Both the position numbers and the translations under genes were made by a program. From NCBI GenBank assembly GCA_009886045.1, contig VFJO01000144.1:1-32486 (forward strand): DNA of 32,486 bases. The letters run 5' to 3'. Under the pieces are notes generated by a model. That model searched no databases and was not told the DNA's origin. It worked only from the letters and a program-made list of their open reading frames with translations. This DNA comes from Verrucomicrobiota bacterium. Lineage in GTDB: Bacteria > Verrucomicrobiota > Verrucomicrobiia > Chthoniobacterales > Terrimicrobiaceae. Positions 1 through 10,528 of the stretch are shown here, one piece after another; the stretch's first letter is position 1, and every line of letters begins with the position of its first letter.

Positions 1-2
1 CG

Positions 3-1910
3 AAGGACGCCGCCGGCAATCCCGCCCTGCGCCTCACGCTCCAAACCCGCGAGCAGCACATCCGTCGCGATAAAGCGACGAGCAATATTTGCACCGCGCA
101 AGTTTTACTCGCTGTGATGGCCTCGATGTATGCCGTTTACCACGGCCCTGAGGGTCTGCGTGCCATCGCCGAGCGCGTGCATCGCCACGCCGCCAATCTT
201 GCAGATTCGCTCAAAAAGGTCGGCCATACCGTGCATCATGCCGCGTTCTTTGACACGGTGAGCGTGACTCCAAAAAGCGAATCTGCCTCCGTCTTGGTCG
301 CCCGTGCGGCAAGCGAGGGAATCAACATCCGCCTGCTCAACGACACAACACTCGCCATTTCGCTCGACGAAACCACAACCAGCATAGACCCGCTCCTAAA
401 ACTTTTTGGAGCTGCCTTTGTGGCATCATCCGTCGAAACACCCCGTCGCACCTCGCAGTTCCTGACGCATCCGGTTTTCAACACGCATCACACGGAAAGT
501 AAAATGCTGCGCTATATCCGCCGCTTGGAAGCGAAAGACCTCTCGCTCACGACATCGATGATCCCACTTGGTTCCTGCACGATGAAGCTTAACGCGACAT
601 CCGAGATGCTGCCAGTCTCTTGGGAGTCCGTCGCAGCGCTTCATCCCTGCGCCCCGACCGATCAATCCCTAGGCTATCAAAAAATGGCACGCCAACTCGA
701 GGAGTGGCTCGCCGAGATCACAGGCTTCGCCGCCGTTTCACTGCAGCCGAATGCCGGATCGCAAGGCGAATATGCCGGACTCCTGGCCATTCGCGCTTAC
801 CATCAATCCCGAGGCGACACGCTTCGCAAGGTTTGTCTCATCCCGACCTCCGCGCATGGCACAAACCCCGCCAGTGCCGTCATGGTCGGAATGCAGGTTG
901 TTCCCGTCAGCTGTGACGCCAACGGCAACATTGACCTCGATGATCTCCGAGCGAAAGCCGATCTCCACCGCGAAAACCTCGCTGCAGTCATGGTGACCTA
1001 TCCCTCGACCCACGGCGTTTTCGAAGAAGGCATTCGTGACATTTGCGAGATCATTCACACTGCCGGCGGCCAAGTTTACATGGACGGCGCCAACATGAAC
1101 GCGCAAGTTGGGTTGTGCCGTCCGGGTGATTTCGGAGCCGATGTGTGCCACCTGAATCTCCACAAAACCTTTTGTATTCCACACGGTGGTGGTGGTCCCG
1201 GCGTAGGTCCCATAGGTGTCGCCAAGCACCTCGCCCCCTTCCTCCCCGGTGATCCGCTCAAAAAGGGCAACGCCGTTGGCCCCGTGTCTCAGTCGAACCT
1301 CGGCAGTGCGAGCATTCTGGTCATTTCCTGGATGTATATCGCGATGATGGGCCCGCGCGCCCTCCGCGATGCCACAGTGGTCTCGATTCTTAATGCTAAT
1401 TATATGGCCGTACGCCTCGGCGCGCATTTTCCGATCCTCTACAAAGGAAAAACCGGCCGCGTCGCGCACGAGTGCATCCTTGATCTGCGCGAATGGAAAC
1501 AACGCGCCGGCATCGAAGTCGAAGATGTCGCCAAGCGCCTTATGGATTTTGGTTTTCATGCTCCCACGATGAGTTGGCCGGTCGCAGGGACCCTCATGAT
1601 CGAGCCCACCGAGAGCGAGTCATTGGCCGAGCTCGACCGCTTCTGCGACGCCATGCTCACGATCCACGCCGAACTTGTCGCCATCGAATCCGGCAAGCTC
1701 GACCGCACCAACAACCCGCTCAAAAACGCCCCGCACACGGCCGCGTGTGTGACCAGCGACGAGTGGACGCGCCCCTATCCGCGCTCCCAAGCCGCCTGGC
1801 CTGCGCCATGGCTCAGCCAGCACAAATTCTGGCCGAGCGTGGCCCGGATCGACAATGTCCATGGGGACCGCCATGTGTTCTGTAGTTGCCCGCCGCTTCT
1901 CGAAAGCTGA
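3..1910 (+). CDS. gcvP: Glycine dehydrogenase (decarboxylating), P protein of the glycine cleavage system, C-terminal part; 5' end lies outside the window
   Basis: Frame is open from base 3 ([52 protein letters not shown]), so the track start at 114 is internal. GcvP-like blocks: [65 protein letters not shown], ending [17 protein letters not shown]. Confidence 0.97.
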   Translation, partial: KDAAGNPALRLTLQTREQHIRRDKATSNICTAQVLLAVMASMYAVYHGPEGLRAIAERVHRHAANLADSLKKVGHTVHHAAFFDTVSVTPKSESASVLVARAASEGINIRLLNDTTLAISLDETTTSIDPLLKLFGAAFVASSVETPRRTSQFLTHPVFNTHHTESKMLRYIRRLEAKDLSLTTSMIPLGSCTMKLNATSEMLPVSWESVAALHPCAPTDQSLGYQKMARQLEEWLAEITGFAAVSLQPNAGSQGEYAGLLAIRAYHQSRGDTLRKVCLIPTSAHGTNPASAVMVGMQVVPVSCDANGNIDLDDLRAKADLHRENLAAVMVTYPSTHGVFEEGIRDICEIIHTAGGQVYMDGANMNAQVGLCRPGDFGADVCHLNLHKTFCIPHGGGGPGVGPIGVAKHLAPFLPGDPLKKGNAVGPVSQSNLGSASILVISWMYIAMMGPRALRDATVVSILNANYMAVRLGAHFPILYKGKTGRVAHECILDLREWKQRAGIEVEDVAKRLMDFGFHAPTMSWPVAGTLMIEPTESESLAELDRFCDAMLTIHAELVAIESGKLDRTNNPLKNAPHTAACVTSDEWTRPYPRSQAAWPAPWLSQHKFWPSVARIDNVHGDRHVFCSCPPLLES

Positions 1911-2098
1911 CCCGCTGCGTGCAGCTTGGACCATGTGGTCCACATTGCGTCGGCGAGGGAATCCAGAAACTTTTCGCAGAATCACACCGTCGTGTCGTAG
2001 ACGATCGTCGATGTTTGAAATCTCGCGGCGTCACGGCAACCTCCACTCGGTCGCAATTTTTTCATGGGCTCGATTTTGCAAGTTGCTAGCGTGAAAAG

Positions 2099-2962
2099 AT
2101 GCTTATTTGGCTCAACGAAATTATTGCAAATTTATCGCTTCCATCGTCAGCCGCCGTCGTTGAGGCGCTTCCGATCATCGTTTCGCTAATTATCATCGAG
2201 GGTCTTCTCAGCGTGGACAATGCGCTGGCGATTGCTGCCATGGCGAACCACCTGCCAGAACGTCAGAAATATCTCGCGCTGAAATTTGGCATCATCGGTG
2301 CGTATTTCTTTCGCGGCCTCTGCTTGGCTTTTGCGGCATGGATTATTGAGAATCCGTGGTTAAAAATCAGCGGTGCTGCATATTTAGTTTATCTGATGTG
2401 CGATCACTTTCACAGCTCCGAGAATTCGAGAAGTGCTGATCCATCTCAAATCACGCAGAGGGGATTTTTTGGAACGATCGTGGCGATCGAAATCATGGAT
2501 CTGAGTCTTAGCGTAGATAATGTGGTTGCCGCTGTGGCGATGAGCCCTGAGCTTTGGGTTGTGTGTACGGGAGTATTTATTGGCATTCTCGCACTGCGTT
2601 TCGTTGCTGGGGCCTGTATTCGGCTGATCGAAAAGTTTCCGATTCTTGAGCATACGGCTTTTATTCTCGTGGGCTATGTCGGATTCATTCTCGTTTACGA
2701 ACTCCTGAGCGACCCGCACTCTGGAATTCAAATGCTGCCGGGCCCGGTACACGTCACGACTTGGCAAAAATTCATTGGTATCGTGATCATTATAGTTACT
2801 TCCATCGCCTACCTGCGGAGCGCATTTGTGCGCGGCCTTATTCAACCAGCGCTTCATTTTGCACGTATTCCGATGAACGTCTTCGCAGCTATTGTCGGGT
2901 TCTTTTTGAAGGGGCTTCTTTTCCCGTTTCGGGCCATTGCAGGAATGTTCAGGCGCGCGTAA
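2099..2962 (+). CDS. TerC/Alx-family integral membrane protein
   Basis: 287 aa, multiple hydrophobic helices, duplicated acidic motifs (EGLLSVDNALAIAAMA and EIMDLSLSVDNVVAAVAM) typical of the TerC family. Confidence 0.9.
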   Translation: MLIWLNEIIANLSLPSSAAVVEALPIIVSLIIIEGLLSVDNALAIAAMANHLPERQKYLALKFGIIGAYFFRGLCLAFAAWIIENPWLKISGAAYLVYLMCDHFHSSENSRSADPSQITQRGFFGTIVAIEIMDLSLSVDNVVAAVAMSPELWVVCTGVFIGILALRFVAGACIRLIEKFPILEHTAFILVGYVGFILVYELLSDPHSGIQMLPGPVHVTTWQKFIGIVIIIVTSIAYLRSAFVRGLIQPALHFARIPMNVFAAIVGFFLKGLLFPFRAIAGMFRRA

Positions 2963-3027
2963 ATTTCCGGTAAATTTGCGATCTCGGCGCTACTGGCGGA
3001 TGTTTTCCCCAAGTACAAAGTATTCTG

Positions 3028-4356
3028 ATGAGCCATTTTGTTTCCAAGGTTTCTAAGAAGAGGCTCGAGTTTGTCGTCACGGCAGCCTTTGCAGTTTTCA
3101 TGGTGCTTTTTGCGGTGGATAGTTGGTTCTCCTACTCTACCAGCAAGAACCTCATGGACTCGATCATCTGGGTTGACCTGAAACACAGTCAGCTCGATTT
3201 AGCGAAAAATCTCGAACTCGAGCTGAGAGATACCGAGTCGGCGCTCCGTAGCTATGTCATTACCGGCAGCTCAGCCAGGAGGGATGAATATCTAAAAAAG
3301 TCGGCCATCATCATGGATGAGCGTTTCACCAATCTCATTAGTTCTGCAACAGGTGATGAAATGATGTTTCGCCAGCTTGAGCGGATCGGTGAGATGATCC
3401 GCCGCCGCCTGCAACTTTTAAACGATTCCTACTTGGCCTACGAAAGTGGTTCGGGCGGTCAGAACCCGATTCACCGCAAGGGAGACTTGGTCATGCAGCA
3501 GATCACGGTCGCATTTCAGGATTTTATCACCGGCCAACATCAAATTCTGGAAGCGCGCATCGCGGAACGAAAAAATGAATCCGAGCGTTTACTCCAGGCC
3601 ATGGTAGCGAGTGCGGTATTGGCGTGTGCCATTGCTTTTCTTGCGCTCACGATCATTCTGAGGGACCTCTACCAGCAGCGGGAGTCCGTGAAAAAAAATC
3701 GCGACAGCCTTGAAGAAAAGGAAAACCTTATAAAAGAAATCCACCACCGAGTTAAAAATAACCTTCAGATCATCTCGAGCCTGCTTTTGCTTCAGGCTTC
3801 AAAACTCAAGGACGCAGCCGATACTGAAATTTTTGCGGAGTGCCGGGAGAGGATTCAATTCATGGCCCGCTTGCATGAGCAACTCTACAACTCGGGAAAT
3901 CTTCAGAGGATTGACTTCGGAAAGAATCTGCAGGAAATCGCGGAGATGCTTCTGCACACTCACGCTCCTGCAGGATGCCAATTGTTGATCGAGAAGAAGA
4001 TCGAGCCGCTGGAGCTTGATGTGGACACTTCACAGGTACTTGGGTTGCTTGCCACGGAGCTGTTGCTGAATTCTTTGAAGCATGCTTTTCCGGGCAGGAA
4101 GACCGGAATCATTGGGCTGGAACTGCATTCCGGCGTCAAAAATACGATGGTTGTTAGTGATGATGGGATCGGACTCCCCCCCGGTTTTAGCGGCATCAAG
4201 AACGGTCGCATGGGAATGAATCTCGCCCACGCTCTCGCGCGGCAAATTCGTGGCGAGGTGGAAATTTCAAATAATCCTGGCGGAGGCACGCGTATGGCGG
4301 TTGTCTTCTCGATTGAACCTAACTTGAAAACCGATCTAGCGGGTCGAGATTCCTAA
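3028..4356 (+). CDS. Membrane sensor histidine kinase with CHASE3-like periplasmic domain and HisKA_2-type phosphoacceptor/HATPase
   Basis: N-terminal TM, CHASE3-like helical region (LELELRDTESALRSYVITGSSARRDEY), second TM (AMVASAVLACAIAFLALTIIL), H-box EIHHRVKNNLQIISSLLLLQA, N/G boxes (ELLLNSLKHAF, DDGIGLPPGF, GMNLAHALARQIRGEVEI). Confidence 0.92.
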   Translation: MSHFVSKVSKKRLEFVVTAAFAVFMVLFAVDSWFSYSTSKNLMDSIIWVDLKHSQLDLAKNLELELRDTESALRSYVITGSSARRDEYLKKSAIIMDERFTNLISSATGDEMMFRQLERIGEMIRRRLQLLNDSYLAYESGSGGQNPIHRKGDLVMQQITVAFQDFITGQHQILEARIAERKNESERLLQAMVASAVLACAIAFLALTIILRDLYQQRESVKKNRDSLEEKENLIKEIHHRVKNNLQIISSLLLLQASKLKDAADTEIFAECRERIQFMARLHEQLYNSGNLQRIDFGKNLQEIAEMLLHTHAPAGCQLLIEKKIEPLELDVDTSQVLGLLATELLLNSLKHAFPGRKTGIIGLELHSGVKNTMVVSDDGIGLPPGFSGIKNGRMGMNLAHALARQIRGEVEISNNPGGGTRMAVVFSIEPNLKTDLAGRDS

Positions 4357-4357
4357 T

Positions 4358-4765
4358 ATGGAACCAACACGAATTTTAATTGCGGAGGACGAAGCGATCA
4401 CCGCTGCCGCCTTGAAGGGTGAGCTTATCTCGCTTGGGTATGAGGTGGTCGGGATCACAGACACCGCCGAAGGTGTCGTTCAGGCTGCAGGCGAGCTGCT
4501 GCCCGACGTTATTTTTATGGACATCACATTGAAGGGAGTTCTCGATGGAATCACCGCTGCCGTCGCCATCCGCGGTAGGACAGGTGCACCGGTTGTTTTT
4601 TTAACGGCGCACGCGGATGAAAAAACCATGAAGCGATCCGTCTTTGCGGGTCCATTTGAGTACATTCTCAAGCCATTCACTCGAAAAGAGCTCCAGAATG
4701 CCGTGGAGGTTTCTCTGAAAAAAAGAAAAGCCGAGCTCGAGGAAAGAGCAGTCCTTGCTCGATGA
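4358..4765 (+). CDS. Receiver-only response regulator
   Basis: 135 aa REC domain (RILIAEDEAITAAALK, PDVIFMDITLKG, VVFLTAHAD, YILKPFTRKEL), no output domain; starts 1 nt after the kinase stop. Confidence 0.92.
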   Translation: MEPTRILIAEDEAITAAALKGELISLGYEVVGITDTAEGVVQAAGELLPDVIFMDITLKGVLDGITAAVAIRGRTGAPVVFLTAHADEKTMKRSVFAGPFEYILKPFTRKELQNAVEVSLKKRKAELEERAVLAR

Positions 4766-4816
4766 AAGGCGAATCGTGCGATCGCATCAGCATTCGCTAT
4801 CTCGGTGCTTCCTGAA

Positions 4817-7063
4817 ATGGCAGTCGATCCCATATGCGGCATGGAGGTAGATGAATCCTCCCGAATCCGCGTGGAGAGCGGAGGCAAATCGTTCTTTTTT
4901 TGTTCCGAGCACTGCCGACAAAAGTTCTTGGCTCCAGCGAGCGAAATCCAACCCACCAGCCAGACTTCCCTCTACACCTGTCCGATGCACCCAGAGGTGA
5001 AGGCAGATCATCCGGGTGATTGCCCAAAATGTGGCATGGGGCTCGAAGCGCTGAATCCTAGAGCTGAGGGTGAGGGGAATGAAGAGTTGGTGGACATGAT
5101 GCGGCGCTTCGTGGTCTCTATCGTATTTGGCTTGCCGGTTTTTCTCTTGGCTATGGCACACCTTATTCCTGCGCTAGCCAGTTGGTCGAATGGAGAGCTG
5201 TCGCGCTGGCTTCAGTTTGTCATGTCCATACCGGTTGTGGGTTGGTGTGGTTATCCGTTTTTCCTCAGAGGGTGGCTCTCGGTCTTACGCAGGCATTGGA
5301 ATATGTTCACGCTTATTGCCATCGGTGTCGGGGCGGCATTTATTTTCAGCGCATTCGCGATGCTCGTTCCGGATTTTTTTCCACCTCCCATGCGGCATGG
5401 AGGCAAGGTGCCCGTCTATTTCGAGTCGGCTGCGGTGATCGTCTCCCTCGTCCTATTGGGTCAGGTCCTCGAGCTCCGAGCCCGCAGTAGGACTGGCGGA
5501 GCAATCCGCTCGCTCTTGAATCTTGCGCCGCCCCTCGCGCGGAAGCTCACGGAATCTGGAGACTGTGAAATTCCGCTCGAGCAGGTTCAGGTCGGCGACC
5601 GTTTGCGTGTCGTGCCGGGCGAAAGCGTCCCGGTTGATGGCATCCTTCTGGAAGGCCATTCGAGCGTGGAGGAGTCGATGATCACTGGGGAGTCGCTTCC
5701 TGTTGAAAAATCCGCCGGTGAGCGGGTGGTGGGTGGCACAATCAATGGATCCGGGAGCTTCGTCATGCAGGCTGAACGCGTGGGCAGCGATACCCTCCTA
5801 GGCCGTATTGTTCAAATGGTGGCCGAGGCCCAGCGCACTCGGGCGCCCATCCAGGCCTTGGCTGATCAGGTGGCTGGATTTTTTGTTCCTGTGGTGTTGT
5901 TGGTTTCGATTCTTACATTCCTCGTGTGGGTAGGAATCGGACCCGAGCCCAGGCTCGCCTATGCGATCGTCAATGCCGTGGCGGTCCTTATTATCGCGTG
6001 TCCGTGTGCATTGGGCCTTGCGACACCGATGTCTATCATGGTCGCCGTTGGCCGCGGTGCCAGAGAGGGAGTGCTTGTGAAAGAAGCGTACTCTCTTCAG
6101 GAACTGGAAAAAATTACCACGCTTGTGGTGGATAAAACCGGTACACTCACAGAGGGCAGGCCTCGGCTTGTCGACATTCTTCCCTCCGATGGCTTTGATG
6201 CCAACGAGGTGCTCCAACTCGCTGCCTCGCTCGAGCTCCATAGCGAGCATCCTCTTGCTGCAGGAATTATCCAAGGCGCGCAGGGAGTTCCGTTTTTGCC
6301 CGTCTCCAGCTTTCAATCGTTTTCCGGAGCGGGAGTCCTTGGCGATGTCGCGGGAAGAAGAGTGCTTGTCGGAAAGGCGGAATTTCTTCGGAGTGAAAAA
6401 ATACCGCACGTCGAGATGCTGGAATTGTCGGCTTCGAAGCTCCAAGCAGAGGGCAAGTCGGTTCTTTTTATTGCAGTGGATTCACGCCCTGCCGGTCTTC
6501 TCGCCGTTTTTGATCCAATCAAACCAACGACTGCTGCCGCTTTGAGCGATCTTCAGTCACTGGGACTTAAAATCACGATGCTCACGGGTGACAATGAGCT
6601 TACGGCTGCTGCTGTTTCCAAAAAACTCGGGCTGGATTCGTTTGAGTCGGGATTCGAACCGCTCGCTAAGGCGGCCTTCATCAAAAATCTCCGCGCCTCT
6701 GGAGAACGTGTGGCCATGGCAGGAGATGGGATCAACGACGCTCCGGCTCTTAGCGAAGCCCATGTTGGCATTGCCATGGGCAATGGGACGGATGTCGCCA
6801 TCCAAAGCGCCGGGATCACTCTAGTAAAAGGCGATCTGCTCGGCATCGCCCGAGCCGTGCGCCTGAGCCGTGAGACGATGCAAAATATCCGCCAAAATCT
6901 TTTTTTTGCTTTCTTGTATAATATCTTCGGAATCCCGATTGCGGCCGGGGTGCTGTATCCCTTCTTTGGTCTGTTGCTTAGTCCCATTCTCGCAGGCGCC
7001 GCGATGAGTCTCAGCTCCTTGTGTGTCATTACGAATGCTCTAAGATTGGAAAACAATCGCTGA
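4817..7063 (+). CDS. Heavy-metal (probable Cu/Ag) P1B-type ATPase with N-terminal YHS and heavy-metal-binding domains
   Basis: [25 protein letters not shown] (SEHPLA), [10 protein letters not shown] motifs; N-terminal VDPICGMEV...[12 protein letters not shown] (YHS) and [25 protein letters not shown] (HMBD). ORF opens at GTG 4805; ATG 4817 preferred. Confidence 0.94.
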   Translation: MAVDPICGMEVDESSRIRVESGGKSFFFCSEHCRQKFLAPASEIQPTSQTSLYTCPMHPEVKADHPGDCPKCGMGLEALNPRAEGEGNEELVDMMRRFVVSIVFGLPVFLLAMAHLIPALASWSNGELSRWLQFVMSIPVVGWCGYPFFLRGWLSVLRRHWNMFTLIAIGVGAAFIFSAFAMLVPDFFPPPMRHGGKVPVYFESAAVIVSLVLLGQVLELRARSRTGGAIRSLLNLAPPLARKLTESGDCEIPLEQVQVGDRLRVVPGESVPVDGILLEGHSSVEESMITGESLPVEKSAGERVVGGTINGSGSFVMQAERVGSDTLLGRIVQMVAEAQRTRAPIQALADQVAGFFVPVVLLVSILTFLVWVGIGPEPRLAYAIVNAVAVLIIACPCALGLATPMSIMVAVGRGAREGVLVKEAYSLQELEKITTLVVDKTGTLTEGRPRLVDILPSDGFDANEVLQLAASLELHSEHPLAAGIIQGAQGVPFLPVSSFQSFSGAGVLGDVAGRRVLVGKAEFLRSEKIPHVEMLELSASKLQAEGKSVLFIAVDSRPAGLLAVFDPIKPTTAAALSDLQSLGLKITMLTGDNELTAAAVSKKLGLDSFESGFEPLAKAAFIKNLRASGERVAMAGDGINDAPALSEAHVGIAMGNGTDVAIQSAGITLVKGDLLGIARAVRLSRETMQNIRQNLFFAFLYNIFGIPIAAGVLYPFFGLLLSPILAGAAMSLSSLCVITNALRLENNR

Positions 7064-7116
7064 AATTTCACGAGCTGGGAGCGCTTTCAGAAAAATGCAA
7101 AAAATAAACGAATATG

Positions 7117-7144
7117 TTGACTTGTCTGAAAGTTTCCCTAACTT
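7117..7144 (+). promoter_or_regulatory. Weak candidate sigma70-like promoter upstream of rpmB
   Basis: TTGACT (7117-7122), 16-nt spacer, TAACTT (7139-7144; only 3/6 to TATAAT), ending 14 nt before the rpmB ATG. Confidence 0.25.
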
Positions 7145-7158
7145 CGGCCGTCCATCTT

Positions 7159-7425
7159 ATGTCTAGAAAGTGCAGCATTACTGGGGCCAAGCCCGTTCGC
7201 GGATCTAAAATCCATCGTCGCGGTCTCGCAAAGAAAAAAGGCGGTATCGGCAGGCACGTCACTGCCGTGACTCCTCGTTATTTCCAGCCGAATCTCAAAA
7301 CCAAACGCGTCTGGGTTCCGGAGCTCAAAAAATTCGTAACAGTGAAAGCTACGGCCCGCGCCTTCAAGACGATTTCAAAAAACGGTGCTTACAAGACGTT
7401 GGCAGCAGCCGGACTTGTCAAATAA
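7159..7425 (+). CDS. rpmB: 50S ribosomal protein L28
   Basis: MSRKCSITGAKPVRGSKIHRRGLAKKKGGIGRHVTAVTPRYFQPNLKTKRVWVPE matches L28; true start ATG 7159 rather than the track start 7114. Confidence 0.96.
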   Translation: MSRKCSITGAKPVRGSKIHRRGLAKKKGGIGRHVTAVTPRYFQPNLKTKRVWVPELKKFVTVKATARAFKTISKNGAYKTLAAAGLVK

Positions 7426-7451
7426 CCAACGCATTCCGCGTGTCTCATTTT

Positions 7452-7492
7452 CTCTCCGCGAGGCATCGACTCGCGGAGAGTTTTCTTTTTTT
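7452..7492 (+). terminator. Intrinsic terminator downstream of rpmB
   Basis: Perfect 11-bp stem CTCTCCGCGAG (7452-7462) / CTCGCGGAGAG (7470-7480), 7-nt loop, followed by TTTTCTTTTTTT. Confidence 0.92.
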
Positions 7493-7515
7493 GGAACCAT
7501 GTTCTTGGATTTCGA

Positions 7516-8349
7516 ATGATGGCTGGTGACAAATCAGCTCTTCCCATGCCATCCTCAGCTATGCCGTTATTGGAGGTTCAAAATCTGCGGACATGGTTTC
7601 CCGTGGTGGGGGGAGTGATGCGACGCAAGGTGAGTGATATCCGTGCGGTTGATGACGTTTCTTTTCAAGTCGAGGCGGGCCACACTGTTGGTTTGGTGGG
7701 CGAAAGTGGCAGTGGAAAAACCACCGTGGGCCGTACGATTCTCAAGCTTATCGAATCCACGTCGGGACGTGTTTTTTACAACGGCCGCGATGTCTTGCCT
7801 CTTTCCGAGCGCGAATTCCGTCCCCTTCGTCGGGAGATGCAGATGATTTTTCAAGATCCCTTTGGTTCGTTGAATCCCCGCTTCACGATCGGGGAGATCG
7901 TTGGCGAGGCGCTGGAGATTCATTTTCCAACGATGACTCGGGCTGACCGTGCGGCGCGCGTAGCCGATCTGCTCGTCCTCGTCGGGCTCAAGGCGGATAT
8001 GATGCTGCGGTACCCGCACGAATTCAGTGGGGGTCAGCGCCAGCGTATCGGTATCGCCCGGGCACTTGCTGTAGAGCCGAGATTCATCGTTTGCGACGAA
8101 CCCGTGAGCGCGTTGGACGTGAGCGTGCAGGCGCAGATCGTGAATCTTTTGCAGGACCTCCAAGAGCAGTTCGGCATCGCTTATCTTTTCATCGCGCACG
8201 ATCTCGCGGTGGTCGAGCACATCAGCGATCATGTGCTGGTGATGCACCATGGAAAAATTGTCGAGTCTGCAAGCGCCGAAGCCATCTACAACGACCCCCA
8301 AAACGAATACACGAAGACTCTCCTCGCGGCTGTGCCGTCCATCGCCTGA
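7516..8349 (+). CDS. Oligopeptide/dipeptide-type ABC transporter ATP-binding protein (OppF/DppF-like)
   Basis: Walker [17 protein letters not shown]-loop [13 protein letters not shown], signature [15 protein letters not shown], Walker [14 protein letters not shown]-loop [14 protein letters not shown]. Start may be ATG 7516 or internal. Confidence 0.93.
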   Translation: MMAGDKSALPMPSSAMPLLEVQNLRTWFPVVGGVMRRKVSDIRAVDDVSFQVEAGHTVGLVGESGSGKTTVGRTILKLIESTSGRVFYNGRDVLPLSEREFRPLRREMQMIFQDPFGSLNPRFTIGEIVGEALEIHFPTMTRADRAARVADLLVLVGLKADMMLRYPHEFSGGQRQRIGIARALAVEPRFIVCDEPVSALDVSVQAQIVNLLQDLQEQFGIAYLFIAHDLAVVEHISDHVLVMHHGKIVESASAEAIYNDPQNEYTKTLLAAVPSIA

Positions 8350-9449
8350 TGCATCCTTTGCTCCGACATTTCCTGAGAATGAACTGGCCGCTCTTCTTTC
8401 TCATGGTGGTAATGCTGGTCTACGGGCTCTATGCCATTCACAGCGCGACTTGGATGAGGGATCAAGCCTTTGCCAAGTCGCAACTGATCTGGATCGCGAT
8501 TTGTATGCCGATGTTTTTCATCGTCTCGCTCATTGATTACCGATGGGTGCGGTTTGGGGCGATTCCGCTTTATGTGGTCAGCATTCTTGGGCTCATCGCC
8601 ACGATGTTTATCGGCGAAAAGCGCTATGGCGCTCGGAGCTGGCTTGATCTTGGCCCCATGAGCTTCCAGCCCTCACAGTTAGCGATCATCGGGGGGATCC
8701 TCACGCTCAGTCTCTTTCTTTCGAACACGCGGGCGATGCCGGCCTTTTTGCGGATCCTTGGTTGCGGAGCCATCGTGGGCGCTCCGTGGTTGATGATTCT
8801 GATCCAGCCTGACCTCGGTTCTTGCATTGTTTGGGTTCCTGTTTTGCTGGGAATGATGTTTGTCGGTCACATACCCAAACGTTGGCTCATTTTGATTTTG
8901 GTGATCGGCTTGGCACTCGTCCCCCTCGTTGTCCATTTCGGCTTGAAACCGTATCAGTACTCGCGCATCACGACTTTTCTGGATCCTGAAGCCGACCCGT
9001 TGGGCGATGGATGGAATATTACCCAGTCCCTCGTTGCCATTGGTTCCGGCGGTTGGGCTGGAAAGGGCTACAAATCGCCGAATTCCCTGAATGCCCTTGG
9101 ATTTCTTCCGCACACGATTGTTCACAATGATTTCATTTTCTCTGTCATGGGCGAGCAGCACGGATTCCTAGGCTCCGTAATTCTTATTTCCGGGTTGGCC
9201 CTACTTTTTCTTATCATGCTCGGTATTTCGATGAATGCGGAGGACGACTTGGGTCGGCTTTTGGCAGTTGGAATCACGCTGCTGCTCTTTACTCACACGT
9301 TCATGAATCTTGGGATGACGATCTCGCTCACGCCTATCACTGGCCTTCCATTGCCGCTCATCAGCTATGGCGGATCGTTTGTCATGATCACACTTTTGAG
9401 CTTTGCCATTCTTCAAAGCATCTGGATTTACCGGCGCTCGCCACGATGA
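8349..9449 (+). CDS. rodA: Rod shape-determining protein RodA (SEDS family)
   Basis: Starts [17 protein letters not shown] at ATG 8349 (overlaps preceding TGA by 1 nt). SEDS motifs: ARSWLDLGPMSFQPSQLAIIG, IQPDLGSCIVW, GWAGKGY, HNDFIFSVMGEQHGFLGS, GLPLPLISYGGSFVM. Confidence 0.93.
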   Translation: MHPLLRHFLRMNWPLFFLMVVMLVYGLYAIHSATWMRDQAFAKSQLIWIAICMPMFFIVSLIDYRWVRFGAIPLYVVSILGLIATMFIGEKRYGARSWLDLGPMSFQPSQLAIIGGILTLSLFLSNTRAMPAFLRILGCGAIVGAPWLMILIQPDLGSCIVWVPVLLGMMFVGHIPKRWLILILVIGLALVPLVVHFGLKPYQYSRITTFLDPEADPLGDGWNITQSLVAIGSGGWAGKGYKSPNSLNALGFLPHTIVHNDFIFSVMGEQHGFLGSVILISGLALLFLIMLGISMNAEDDLGRLLAVGITLLLFTHTFMNLGMTISLTPITGLPLPLISYGGSFVMITLLSFAILQSIWIYRRSPR

Positions 9450-9506
9450 GTTTTTTTGGGATTTGATTGTCTCCAAGCCTGAGAACGGATAAGTGTGCCA
9501 GCTCAA

Positions 9507-10481
9507 ATGAAAAATATTCTTGTGACGGGCGGAGCCGGTTACATCGGCAGCATTTGCGTGGAAGAACTCATCAATAGAGGGTTCAAGGTTTCTGTTTTTG
9601 ACAACCTCACCGAGGGGCATGCCAGATCTGTTGATTCAAGAGCGGACTTCTTCCAAGGCGATCTCGCCGACCGTTCGGTTCTGCACCACGCGTTCGGTGA
9701 GGCCAAGCCAGATGCGGTGATGCACTTTGCCGCCAATGCCCTCGTTGGCGAGTCGATGGAGAACCCCTCAAAATACTTTCGCAATAACGTATCTTCGGGC
9801 ATCAACCTCCTCGACATGGCGGTAGAGTTCGGAGTCAAAAAATTTGTCTTCTCTTCGACTTGTGCAACGTTTGGTATTCCCGAGCGCATGCCGATCGACG
9901 AGTCTCTCCCCCAGCGTCCGATCAATCCCTACGGCGAATCGAAGCTCATGTTTGAGACGATTCTCCGTTGGTATCGCGAGATTCATAAGCTTTCTTTCGT
10001 AGCCCTGCGCTACTTCAATGCCGCCGGAGCATCCGAAAAATTCGGCGAAGACCATCGGATCGAAACCCACCTCATTCCAAACATCCTCAAGGTGGCTCTT
10101 GGACAGCGTGAGTCGGTTGATATTTTCGGCACCGACTATCCCACGCCCGACGGCACCTGCATCCGCGACTACATTCACATCCTTGATCTTGCCGAGGCTC
10201 ACATCCTTGCGGTTCAGTCTGAAAAAAGCGATTTTTACAATCTCGGCACCGGTGGAGGAACTTCGGTTCGTGAGGTGATCGAAACCTGTCAAAAAATCAC
10301 AGGTCGGACCATTAAAGCTCTTGAAAAACCCCGGCGCGCCGGTGACCCGCCACGACTCATCGCCGCTTCGGACAAAATCCGCACCGAGCTCGGATGGTCG
10401 CCACGCTTTCAAAACATCGTGCCGATTGTAGAAAGTGCCTGGGCATGGCATGTGAAGCACCCAAACGGATACGGAGATTAA
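9507..10481 (+). CDS. galE: UDP-glucose 4-epimerase
   Basis: MKNILVTGGAGYIGS Rossmann motif, FSSTCATFG, NPYGESKLMFE, ALRYFNAAGA, DGTCIRDYIHILDLAEAH, YNLGTGGGTSVREV. ORF opens at GTG 9495; ATG 9507 preferred. Confidence 0.94.
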   Translation: MKNILVTGGAGYIGSICVEELINRGFKVSVFDNLTEGHARSVDSRADFFQGDLADRSVLHHAFGEAKPDAVMHFAANALVGESMENPSKYFRNNVSSGINLLDMAVEFGVKKFVFSSTCATFGIPERMPIDESLPQRPINPYGESKLMFETILRWYREIHKLSFVALRYFNAAGASEKFGEDHRIETHLIPNILKVALGQRESVDIFGTDYPTPDGTCIRDYIHILDLAEAHILAVQSEKSDFYNLGTGGGTSVREVIETCQKITGRTIKALEKPRRAGDPPRLIAASDKIRTELGWSPRFQNIVPIVESAWAWHVKHPNGYGD

Positions 10482-10528
10482 CTCCACCCTTGATATCCGC
10501 GAGACGGATATTTAATCTTTACCTTTTA

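Noticed and set aside
738-1559. 273-aa antisense ORF within gcvP
   Set aside because: Shadow ORF of a strongly conserved gene.
1930-1943. GGACCA-TG-TGGTCC near-palindrome after gcvP
   Set aside because: Short stem with a 2-nt centre, no T-tract and no positional signal; not enough to call a terminator or operator.
1911-2098. Possible riboswitch or leader upstream of the TerC-family gene
   Set aside because: TerC genes can carry yybP-ykoY leaders, but I could not recognise the conserved core or a convincing expression-platform hairpin here.
8091-8348. Upstream extension of the rodA ORF
   Set aside because: The extension overlaps the OppF-like coding region out of frame and lacks SEDS similarity; ATG 8349 gives a normal RodA N-terminus.
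10394-10528. Upstream extension of the LptD-like ORF
   Set aside because: Overlaps galE and would bury the clear signal peptide beginning at 10529.
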